Below, in pieces: positions 50,201 to 59,000 of a stretch of 64,000 nucleotides of DNA. Every line of letters starts with the position of its first letter. Position 1 is the stretch's first letter. Made by a program: the position numbers and the translations under genes. The notes beneath the pieces are model-generated. The model saw only the letters and a list, made by a program, of their open reading frames with translations, was not told where the DNA came from and searched no databases. Location of the stretch: the NCBI GenBank assembly GCA_041663565.1, contig JBAYMJ010000001.1, positions 1-64,000 on the forward strand, given 5' to 3'. The DNA comes from CAINOH01 sp041663565 (GTDB lineage Archaea; Micrarchaeota; Micrarchaeia; Norongarragalinales; CAINOH01).

Positions 50201-52912
50201 CTCGTTGTTGGAGGCGGAGAGTATCCTGCCGGAAAGGTCCATGCTGTTGGCCTGCTCGCCCTGGTAGTCCGCCTCGATGGAAAACGAGAGTGCGTCGGAC
50301 ACGCGCAGGGCCTTGACCTTGAACTCGGCGTCCACGTTGCCTGAATCGACCGAGACGAGCGCAAGCTGTCCGTCGTCCTGGTCGGTGATGGTCGCATCGC
50401 CGGAAGGCGAGCTGCCCGATACTATAGTGGCGGTCTTCTTTGAATTGGAGATTACGCGGATGTCGTAGGGCCCGTTCTGGGAGATTGACTTCACCGTGAG
50501 CGTGAACTCCTCGGGGACCGTTGCCTCGAAGTTCTTGGAATACTCGCCGCGCGTTGACGCGACCTTGGCCTCGAGGCACTGGCTGTCAGCGCACACGCCG
50601 CCGAATGAGATTGCGTACTTGGTCACGTTCACCGCGGCAAGCTGCTCCTGGCCCGCCTTGACGCTGTCGTCGGACGGGTCGCGCAGGGTGCCGTTTGCGG
50701 TGGTGTATGCGGTGCGGAAGCCAAAGAGCACGGTGCCGTTCTTGACCTGGCGCGTGGTGACCTGGACGTAGGCCTCCTTGGTGCCAGCGAAGGACGGGTA
50801 GGATAGCTCGGCCCACTTGTACTCTATCGAATTGGAAGCGGAGTCGTAGGCGGTCTCGACCGAGCCTGACGCGGAAGAGTTCGCGACAGCGGACGACACG
50901 CCATAGGAGTCGCCGCCGGAGGTGGAAGCGTCGGCGCCGCCGTCAAACCCCGAGATGTAAGCGTCAAGCGCGCTCGCGTCGCCTGTTGTAGTGCCCAACC
51001 GCACGTGGAGCGCCGCCTTCGAGAACGCCATGCCCGGCGAATTGAGGAGGAACTTCGCGTTGTACGTGGTGGACGGCTCAAGCGAGGATGCCTTGTTCCC
51101 CGAAAGGTCGTACAGCCCGAGGAACACCGCCTTCACGTTCTCGGCAATTGAGCTTGACAGGAGCTCGACCTGCACTTCCTTCTCTACGTTGGGCACCACC
51201 TGCACCTGCGCGGACGAGTATGCCGAGTAGCCCGTCGCGGCGACTTTGTAGTAGCCCCAGCCCTCGAGTACGTTTACTGAGCAGATGCCGTTGATTGTGG
51301 TGCACGAGCCGGACTCGGTTGTCGATGCGTCGACAACAGCGCCGGTGATTGCCTTGCGCGAGAACCTGTCGATTACGCGGAACTTGAGAGTGCCCTGCTG
51401 CGGCAGGAGCCGCGCGGTGAGCGTGGTGTAGTTCTTCCCCTCCTCCCCGTCTGCCGTGACATCCTTTGAAGATGAATACCCGCTCCTGCCCTTTGAGGAC
51501 GCGAAGGCATACACCGATGAAAGGGGAACGTCGGAGAAATCAACCGCGCCGTCGGAGCCAGTAGTGCCTTCGGGCAGGCCCAGCGCTCCGGCATTGCCGA
51601 AGAGGGCAACTGACGCGCCTGAGATGAGGCCGTCGGACTCGTCAGTCACCTTGACCCTCACCTTTGCCGCGTTGTCCTTGGTGGACGACGCCAGCACAAG
51701 CTTGCAGTCAGCGCCGGCAGTCAGGGCCATCCCAGTTGGGAGGTACTTTGACTTGTATGCGGTGACCCAGTAGGTCTCGGTCGGAAGAAGTGAAAATGAT
51801 GCAATACCGTCCGCCGCGGTCTTTGCGCTCGACTGCTTCTCGTCATTAAGATAGAGGTTCACAGTTGCGACGCCCGCCTTGTTTCCCGCCTCGTCAACTA
51901 TGGAGCACGAAGTCCTTATCGAGCCGTCCGAGCCGGGCTTTGAAAGCGCAATCTTCACCGTCTTGAACGCGGGGTCCGCAGTGTAATCAAGCACCGCCTC
52001 GTCATAGCCGTCAAGTGACGCCATGAACCGGAACTTGCCGCCCTTCGCAAGCTTGACCGTCGCCTTGCCGTCGGCGTCCGCAGTCAGGCTGCGCAGAAGA
52101 AGGCCCGACTCGGTGATGACTCTGATTGTCGCGCCGCCCAAGGACGCGTTTGCAGCAGAAGTGGAAAGCTGGACTATGACGTCAACTGTAGTCTCGTCCG
52201 CAACGGGATAAAGGTAAATTGAAATCGGCGCCGGGTCCTCGGAGCCCACCTGCAATACGGTAGAGTTCTGCGTGTAGCCCTCGGCGTTTGCGATTATCGT
52301 GTAGGTGGCCGACTTGGGAAGCGAGAATGTCACGCTCGTGCCCTGCTTCGAGGCTACGACGGACAGGAGCGAGTTCTTGACCGAGACCGCGGGGATTGCC
52401 GCGCCCTTGACGCCGTCCACGTTCACCGTGATGGTGGCGTTCGCGTTGATGGGCTGCTCCTCAAGCTTGATTGTCTGCGCGCGCGTCTGAGACTCGGAAA
52501 TGTCAACTGTCGAGAACTTGGCCTTGTAGTTTGCCGAGCTCACCGAGACGTTGTACGCGGCAAGGGGAACGTGCGCAAAGACCGCTACCCCATTCGAGTC
52601 CGAAAGGTTCTGGAAGGACTGCGTGTGGTCCGCAAGGCTGGTTATCATCACTTCCGCGCCGGAAATCTCGACTCCGGTAAGGTCGCGGACGTTGATTGTG
52701 ATGGTGCCCGTCGCGGGGGCCATGTTGGAATAAGCAAGGTAGCCTACTGCGGCGATGACGATGATGAGAAGCCCTAGGAAGAACGGAGCGGGCGGGATGC
52801 CGTTCTGCTCAAGCGAATCCGACGCGCCGCGCAGCGGCAGGCCCTTCTCGTCGGTCCAGTCGAGAAACTCCTGCCACCTTGTAGAAAGCCCCTCAAGGAA
52901 GTCATCGAGCAT
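44252..52912 (-). CDS. Giant surface protein A (2886 residues)
   Basis: An unusually long single ORF. A cytoplasmic N terminus ends in LEQNGIPPAP; one membrane helix (about 43-61) precedes several tandem carboxypeptidase-regulatory-like beta modules (TGTITINVRDLTGVEISGAE, then similar units to about residue 600). A further series of beta-sandwich domains follows, some with Cys-rich inserts (around 1500-1700), then a Thr/Pro/Ser linker near 1965. The last 850 residues are largely helical with Ala-rich hydrophobic stretches (LLIGAAIVGAGANYALG) and CD/Cys-rich end. It is paralogous to the next giant gene. It has its own TATA box. An extracellular adhesin or envelope fibre is likely; exact role unknown. 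Confidence 0.85.
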   Translation of the reverse strand: MLDDFLEGLSTRWQEFLDWTDEKGLPLRGASDSLEQNGIPPAPFFLGLLIIVIAAVGYLAYSNMAPATGTITINVRDLTGVEISGAEVMITSLADHTQSFQNLSDSNGVAVFAHVPLAAYNVSVSSANYKAKFSTVDISESQTRAQTIKLEEQPINANATITVNVDGVKGAAIPAVSVKNSLLSVVASKQGTSVTFSLPKSATYTIIANAEGYTQNSTVLQVGSEDPAPISIYLYPVADETTVDVIVQLSTSAANASLGGATIRVITESGLLLRSLTADADGKATVKLAKGGKFRFMASLDGYDEAVLDYTADPAFKTVKIALSKPGSDGSIRTSCSIVDEAGNKAGVATVNLYLNDEKQSSAKTAADGIASFSLLPTETYWVTAYKSKYLPTGMALTAGADCKLVLASSTKDNAAKVRVKVTDESDGLISGASVALFGNAGALGLPEGTTGSDGAVDFSDVPLSSVYAFASSKGRSGYSSSKDVTADGEEGKNYTTLTARLLPQQGTLKFRVIDRFSRKAITGAVVDASTTESGSCTTINGICSVNVLEGWGYYKVAATGYSAYSSAQVQVVPNVEKEVQVELLSSSIAENVKAVFLGLYDLSGNKASSLEPSTTYNAKFLLNSPGMAFSKAALHVRLGTTTGDASALDAYISGFDGGADASTSGGDSYGVSSAVANSSASGSVETAYDSASNSIEYKWAELSYPSFAGTKEAYVQVTTRQVKNGTVLFGFRTAYTTANGTLRDPSDDSVKAGQEQLAAVNVTKYAISFGGVCADSQCLEAKVASTRGEYSKNFEATVPEEFTLTVKSISQNGPYDIRVISNSKKTATIVSGSSPSGDATITDQDDGQLALVSVDSGNVDAEFKVKALRVSDALSFSIEADYQGEQANSMDLSGRILSASNNELNVGVSPSYVSALVDNAVTFLVTDAFGTPIEGAHIAIGSKADVFGDSAYQADGSGDENEGKDGKYLVEGVNPDKIGSADFTVTATGYAQFYGSIPVTAKKIVEVSPTQILDLVVDSKAGNSDTITVSNLLGNGVNVRSSIVLDKSPRITGTLLSESSFTLEAGATQDVKFDTWILDSVLDVAKATRTLSENFTGRIIIEARAGSSRQSVTMPFKVNSAFVQKPLEEFWGTEEDSAELTLSLGADNQSSTDLHVYNSLTNNLLVNYQLDSSTDWLSFSPASLVLGPNPGESGQIVFAGEDETSQQSNVQNLTITAVMPSNRKTLCVMENNGKVTTNLTLVASINGIRSERKIPVTLNLDSSVDCTPDNAVDVLMPLGMKVDLSAKTLRKENSDGSIAVQEPNKDSTRVVFGGASLSDSKTAPYVTAPSGSTVSASPGMAMIIKPQEEFTLALPYVTTYYIDSYYERANNADGSVSFTLQSEDVVTFPAGSTVGVSTTSLSGLAPIGFAVARFAEDATGTTQSGFTVKVLANAAVDFKVKGSAAACTSGVNIPKSSTITLPSGTQITTTESGTKEAALPDCSSLEIQTEDDSTIVLPAANKIVLPDGSSVARDGLAQAASVPSDSEMQVSYCAQSAKDSYSATFGADVSFQFSEKKNVTGTGVKFGSCQQIVTGNGYTLPPATAISFDAATEVVTDDNGYTAVNIYAGNKVTFTSCACTDAESGKVRLTQGVTATTGSALSVKPSTLTFTLTDGALSVSNSSVCVSNTATQSLNVSATANNIPLGIITKDNVYFGGEYSHSGVIATSKANACSALTITAKVPDSLLDSYGCIKSDVKSKEYDGTLKLTAKTLSGVDVSSKNLPEISVKVKIVKGKCENRDMGISDAYLKDVFVNYDSAITDVKTGVKRVFAFKNSGHERPLLIVNNRPNDVGVSFKTSDASVVDCAGVPETLKRSEVAEVKCTSASGSVQGKQAMLTFTFTSGDLVNVTTVRAIVYSTSATNLYSSSPMGDMLPLERATVAAVKAASAAGAENAVAIFADSAAQGGPASASFADATPSPTASPSPTATATPAVTSATEAAAADANYGVTSVADCTTHFCTYDQSVAAYTRFVGGMRQVIDYIGKDDDGLTKRLDAICTESRGTGNEYSKTMVMQVVNMKQTFDFLNSIASEQFGTVTNTAGMPAFDGCGVYKVTAKPQICGLQSFTSASEFKSDVKIDIAVEKIDSCKETLANSLLLLGNDQELIVGDNQTEGAGELKHAFEKALKFDVFATFRIGVYRNESSLLDMKTADLLLESGYGWPLRIDETSSRTIRWATLYDDNAYCFDKGKTILAETLTATYGLDVLLASSGVMSAQAITTLVGGITSTTTQLLVDLPRYKANNIACLSMSNVMTNALSSQALLLMPPGIDITAAMTGKQGQAALVAGLRAELVGHGNTITATTLIKNQKLLIGAAIVGAGANYALGSGGGPSAVTKAAGIGVMAQPAYQALFNERSVAARLLVQKGYARDATVAEKILNGLTGTGTSVLKFSDTLTVGAGMTILDALIAAPYAQKKTAYSALFNSLTDYDDKVLLMQKIRDGLSAKGLLSSDISSAITKAEAAATGKSSAQTSALKSVLTKLASIGDSNADTAIYDASKTFLGASVVENTLSSNTVGLTKTAASTIDIVPARADILALNLESAAAKDTSLPEKVAKSLQTELTTMKYTQAQIDNVITYIDPSGVPGVTADYQKAFTELENLGTGVTGQEVLQDAKVISKVDIAKLPEEAVIKDIVAKSTADDLLTTPKASTLAAQSKWTIARSVASVASMALIMLVTDCDFRPSQAALNPEMLNHFIVYSQPLNDWVLPGAFNEPSMTRVCYAQNGLSVSEPVAKDGTCVTLDSSFCPSLQYSSATKGTYKPTCVALARSEKIDNLNGYTLFLGVTNNNNEKDNLRFISSLFNSYTKPIETSKYPVYRRSSQIDPGIIGSLIGQKPNGAFTFIAG

Positions 52913-52943
52913 AGATATACGAATTAAATAAGCGTGGCGAGGG

Positions 52944-52951
52944 TATAAAAA
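52944..52951 (-). promoter_or_regulatory. TATA box of giant surface protein A
   Basis: TTTTTATA on the minus strand, about 35 bases upstream of the ATG, predicts transcription from near 52922 with a leader of about 10 bases. A second AT-rich element (TTATTTAATTC) lies at 52921-52931. Confidence 0.5.
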
Positions 52952-53031
52952 GAATTAGAGTGGAAGCGCTGCCAAAGGCAAGGGGCAGGCAGATGCCTGC
53001 AGCCGCAGCCCGCCGGAACTCCGCCCCGATT

Positions 53032-56000
53032 TCATCTGTTGCATATGCCGTACTTGCCGGTGGCGGACTCGTGCGGGTTGGTGCAGTCGTTGGAGGCGCA
53101 CTGCGAGTCGGTCTTGCAGAATGCGGTGCAGTAATAGTCCCCGGGCAGGCTGCCCGTGACTATGCAGGCCTCGGTCGCGGCATTACACGAGTAGCACTGG
53201 CCGCTGTAAATCCTGTTCTGGCTGGCGCACACGTAGTTGGTCGTGGGAATGGTCGCGGAATCAGGGAACGACGCAGTGTACTTGGCCAGGCAGTTCTCGG
53301 CGCCGGTGACTGGATAGCACGAAATCTGCACGCTGGCCAGGTCCGCGTCGGTGGTGATGCCCGCCTTGCTTCCGACTGCATCGACTGCGCAGCTGCCGGA
53401 GAGGAACGGCCTCACCGACACGCCGGGCTTTGCGCCGTTTGCGGTGGATGCGGCTGCAGGCGTCGGCGAGGCGCTTGAGACAGTGGGAGTTGCGGCAGGC
53501 GCGGACACGGCAGTTTGCGCGCAAGTCAGGCCGGCCGAAAGCGTCTTCACGGCGGCATAACAGGTGGCGTCAAGCCCGCAGGCGGTGCACGCGCCGCCCG
53601 TTGACGGGACGATGCACTTGTTGGCCGGGTTGAGATAGACGTTGTAGAGGAAAAGGCCGTTGTTGGTGCCGGAAACGTAGTTGGCGTCGCTGCACTTGGC
53701 TGCATCGGTTCCTGCAGAATCGCACGGGCTGCTGTGCGGGCAGGCGGAAGTCGAGGAAGTGGAGACCGCCGCGGAAAGGTAGCAGTCGGGCTTCAATGGA
53801 AGGCACGCGCCGTCGTCCGAGCTTGACACGCCGGAGCTGCAGCACAGGCGCGGGTTGCGCTCGACGATGCCGGAGACCGCGTTCAGGTACTTGTCCGTGA
53901 CGTCCTTTTCACTGCAGGTCGAATAACCGGCCACTATGGTCTGCTCGGCATCGTTGATCAGCCGGTAGGAGCCGGAGTTGCGGTAGATCTGGCTGCCGGT
54001 GCACTTGCTGCTGCAGACAGTGCCATCGGTCAGGCCCAAGTCGCAGTCGTAAGCGGTGTTTGCCTTCTGGCCGGGGTACGCGAACAGGTACAACGGCCGC
54101 GAGGACGACGCGGAGCCGGCCATCGGGAGTGCTATCCTGGTGTCCGAATCACCTGCAGCCAGGGGGTACTCGAACGTCCCGGTGATGTCCTTCGGGACCG
54201 CGTAGCCCATCGCCGTCGGGTCATAGTGGAACCACAGCACGCGCAGAGCCCCGCCCTCGTTCGCGGTCACGTAAAGGTCTGGAAGGACGCGCTTGCCCGT
54301 CGAGCCCACTGCCCCGAGCTTCAGAAGGTCCAATGCGTTGAAAGCGGTCTTCTTCTTCGTGTTGTAGGCCGTGCAGCTGGCATCTAGGTTGCGCAGCTCT
54401 GCAAGCGCGGCATTTACCTCCTCGGCCATCTTCTCGTGGGTCAAAGCTATGCCACTGCTGTCAAATGGGTGCAGGACCGCCTTCAACGGGTCGAGGTTGT
54501 CGTTCTCGTTCGCGCACGAGGACGGAGTTGAGCAGGCCTTTACCTGTATCTTGTCGTAGGAGAACACGCCGGGGTTTGCGTCCCCTGCAGCCGAGGCGAT
54601 GTAGCCCGGGGTCAGGTTCACCCAAGTGCCCTCGTATAGCCCGAGGGGGCCGGAGTTCTGCGTCTTGACCCTGAAGAACATCGTGTCCTTTCCGACGAGG
54701 AGGTTGCTGAATACATAAATCGACTTGTCCAACGTGCGCGAAGTGTATGCTGTATCGTAGGCGAACTGCGCGTTGCCGTCCGAGTCGAAGGGCACGAACA
54801 TATCGTCAGTCTTGTCGTACAACCCCACGCCGAACGCGTACTTTGCGGAAGACGTGTCGAAATCGGGTACGAGATACAGGTATGCGGAGCCCCAGTTGAA
54901 GCCTATCTGGACGTACGAGTCCGTGGAGTGGGTGCTGCTCAGGTAGACCCAGGAGGACGACGAGTCGGTCTTCATCATGTCCTTGACGTCGGCTTTGGGC
55001 GGATAAGTGACGAGCACGTATATCGAGCCGTCCTTGGGTATGTCCTGCGACGTGACGGAAGTGCCGTCCATGTTTGTCAGGGTCGCATACAAGGAGGCGA
55101 ACGTGACGCCTTTTGCGGTGCTTCCGTCGCCAAGGTCGTTCCTTACCTCAAGTATAAGCCCTGAAACCGGCAGGAGGGGCGACAGGCCGAGATTCTTCTT
55201 CGAGCAGGATTGCAAGAGGCCGCACCCATCGTACCTTGCAAGCTCAGTAGTTCCGGTCGAGTCGTAGAACTTCTTGTCCTTCAGCGAGTAGACCACGGAG
55301 CTGGAAGCGCCGGGAGTGACGGTCACCGTCGGGGTCGCGGATGGCGAGACGGTCGCAGTAGGCACCGGCGAGCCTGTGGGAGCAGGCGAGGCCGTCGCCG
55401 TTGCAGTCGGGGTCGCCGACGGAATCGCGGCGCATCCGGTCCCCGCGCTGTTGCATATGATGCATCCGTAGCAGCCTACGGGCGGGTTGGAAGCCTGGGA
55501 AGTGCTTACGCACGTGCCGAACTGCATGTTGCTTATCTGCACGCAGACGGGCGTATCCGAGGGGCATCCGTTGAGCGTGCGGTCATCCTTGTGGGCATAG
55601 TTGCACGTGCAGAGGTCCTTTGACGAGTCGTCCGGCTTCTCGCGGCACGTAAGCGGGTTGTTGCAGTTCTGCGCGTAGTAGTCGCACGTCGAGCCGAGCC
55701 CATTCGAGGTGGTCTTCGTGCACACGTTGCTTATGCAGTCCGTGCCTGATTCGCAGCACTCGGACAGGGAATCCTTGCACGAGTCGCCTTCCTTGACCGT
55801 GGACTCGCACGAGTCGGGGCAGACTATGCCGAGCGGGCCGCAAAGTTCGGTGCTTGCCTTTTGGCACATGTCGGTGGAGTTGCAGTTCCCGCTCTCGCAC
55901 TCGTCGTCGTCCTCGCAGGACTCGCCGTTTGCCTTCGTGGTGGCGTTCTTGACCGTGAAGTTGAACGTGATTACTGTCGCGCCCGTGCCGCACTTGCCGC

Positions 56001-59000
56001 CGTTCTCGGCGAGGTTGCAGCAGGTCGCGGAGAACACGTTCATGCCTTCCGAAAGCGGGGCGGTGTCGGTGCCTGCGTTGAGCGACATCGCCATCGTGTG
56101 CACCTGCGAGTTGGTGCCGGACGGGAACGTGTAAAGGTTGTCGAGCTTGCACACCGCCGGCTTGTCAGTTGTGAGGAGTATGTTGAACGGCTGGTAGGTG
56201 ATGACCGCGCCCGAAACCGGGTAGGAGGAGACTATCTTTGGCCCCACCGGGTCGATGGTGCCTGGGCAGTTCTTTATCTCGACGGTGGTTGATGCCTTGC
56301 GCGGGCCCGCAACTGCGGTGACAAGCAGTTGGAGCGTCTTGTTTGTTGACGCGGGCACCACGGTGAAGTCGGTGCTTGCGCCGCGCGCCATCTCGAAGGT
56401 GTACCCCGAATCAAGCGAAACCAGCGTGCCGTCGAAACTTGCCGTCTTTCCGGCCACCAGGCCGGTTCCTGCGAGGCTTGCGCCGGGCTTTGCGCCTGCA
56501 AGGGCGCTTGATGAGTCGAGCACGAGGCCCGTGCCCTTTATGGTGACGCTCACCGTGCCTTCGACGTCGGAGGACAGGTTGTTAGCCACGGTGATTGTAG
56601 CCGAAGTGTCGCAGTTGCCCTCTTCGGAGGTGCAGACTACCTTGGACGGCGTGACCGAGAGGAACTTGTCAGCAGAGTCTGCCGCGCAGGTGGTGTACTT
56701 GACGGTCTGCACGTCGCGGCTCTTGTCGCGGCCCTCGGCGTTGAATGTTATCGAGCAGTCCTTGCCGTAGGCTGCCGGGCGTACGGTGAAGATGCCGAGC
56801 CTGCTTTCGGGCAGGGTGAACTTGTACGACTGCGAGAACGAATCGTACGCGACGTAGGAAGTGGCGTTGTAGTAGGAGGTCGGCACGCTCGTCTCGTCGT
56901 ATGCGGTCTGGCTGTACACGTAGGACGACATTATCGCGCACGAGGACGAGGCGACTATGGAGACGTTGAGCGGCAGGCTGTTGCGTATCTTTATCGAGCG
57001 CTCGTCGGTCTTCCCGCACACGTCCAGGTCTAAGGGAGTGACTGAGAGGAAGTCGTCGGAGTTCACTGACACGTTCTGGCGCACTGTCGCGTAGTTGGGC
57101 TGCTCGACTATGACTTCGAACACGCCATTCGCGGTCGGGTAGACGTCACTGAACGTGTAGATGCCGTTGTAGCCCTGGCCCGAGCTGAACACCGAGCTTC
57201 CGGTCATCGGTTCGGGCACGCTGCCGTCAAACGGCGAACCGGTGGTCTCGTTTATCGAAACGGTTGCATCGGTGATTGCATTCCCGGAGTTGGCGTCCGC
57301 GACCTTGATTGAGAGGTCGGAATACTGCGACGCGTTGATGCGGTCGGGCTTGACGTAGACTATCTTCATCTTCCCTTCGCCTTCCAACGTGACGTAACCG
57401 GTGGCGCTCACGAGCGCAGTCTGGCCGTCGTAGAAGCGTATCGTGAACGCGCCGGAAGTGACTGGAACCACGGGAAGCATGTAGAACGAGAGCGACGCGG
57501 GGTCGGAGAATGGCAAAAGCTGGACCGTGACGTTGGATATGGCCTTCGCCGACGAGTCGAGCACCTTGCTTTCGGAGTCGGTGACTATGGAGTAGTTGCG
57601 TATCTGCATGTTGCCGTTGTCCGAGCCCACGTAGATGCGGGGCGATTCCACTGCCTTGAGCAGGCGGACCTCCACTTTTGCGACCAGCGGGCTGTTGACC
57701 TCGCCCAGATAGGACGGGCCGTAGTTTGCGGTGCCGTCGGAGAAGTCAAGCGATATGCACGCGGATGAAGTGCAAGTCGAGCGGCCGTTTGCCACCGAGA
57801 ACACCGCCTTGTTGGACGCGGCGTAGCAGTAGTCGAGGCTTGCAGAGCGCAGCGCGGAGCCGAAAGTGGAGTCCTCGGGCGAGCGCAGGTACGTGTCGCT
57901 CGCGCTCCCGCCCGCGGAGTACCAGCCGTTGTAGTTTATCTGGAGCTTGTCGGACGATGCCGCGTCGGTCTTTGAGAGTATGCGCACGGTTATCTCGCGG
58001 CTGCCGCTTTCGTTGGCAAACGAGAACGCGACCCACTTGAAGTAGCCGACCTCGGAGTTGGACTTGCGGTCGTTGGAGCACGAAGTCGACGGCACGTAGC
58101 TTGCCGCAAAGACCGGGTCAGTGGAGGCGGTGGTAGTGCCGTCGGAAAGTATGGCGAACTTCTCCTTGGAGTCCGTTGCCGCAAGCGAGTCCTTGCCGAC
58201 GGTGCCTGCGCGCACCATGAAGCCCATCCTCGATGAGGCCGAGCCTGACGGGACGTTGACTATGAACTTCGCGTCGTACTGCCTGCCCTTGTCAACCAGC
58301 GTGACGTTGTTGCCTTTCTCGTCAAATAGCCCTGCGAACTTGACGAAGAACTGGTCCTTGAACGCGGACTGCAGAAGGTACGCGGTGTAGGCCTTCGAAT
58401 CCCCGGTTGAGAGGACCATCGCCGGGGACACCAAGGTCTCGTAATAGGAAGCGGCGGTGTGGATATAGACGTTGGATTCCGCGCGCACGGTGAGCTCGCA
58501 GGCATAGGAGTTCGAGTAGCTGGTGGTGCACGACGTGTTGGCCATGTCTGCGCCGTACGCGGTGACCGTCGCGTAGATGCCGGTGTCGTTCACCGCATCC
58601 CTCGTCGAGACGACTACCTTTGCCGTCGTCGGGTTCATCTTGACAGTAATCTTGGTGGCGTCACCTTCGTAGGCGCGATATAGCGCGCTCTTTCCGGTCT
58701 TGGGGCTCTTGTCCGCATAGACTGCGTAGTCCACGCCGAGCGAGACGTTGCCGATGGTGGCCGCCCCGTCGGCGTTGGTGCGGACAGCAGGGTACCCTGC
58801 GTTCCTGCCGTCGGAGGAGCGGACCGTGAGCGTCGCCTGCGCAACTGGAGTGGAGCCGTCCGCATCTACAACCTGCACCTCGAAGGAGCCCGCGGTGCCT
58901 GCGAGTATCTTCTTCAGCACGAGCTTTTCGCGCGAGCCCGGCTTCAGGCCGGAGACTGCCTTCGGAAGGTATCCTGCAAGGTATGCCGTAGCGTAGGAGG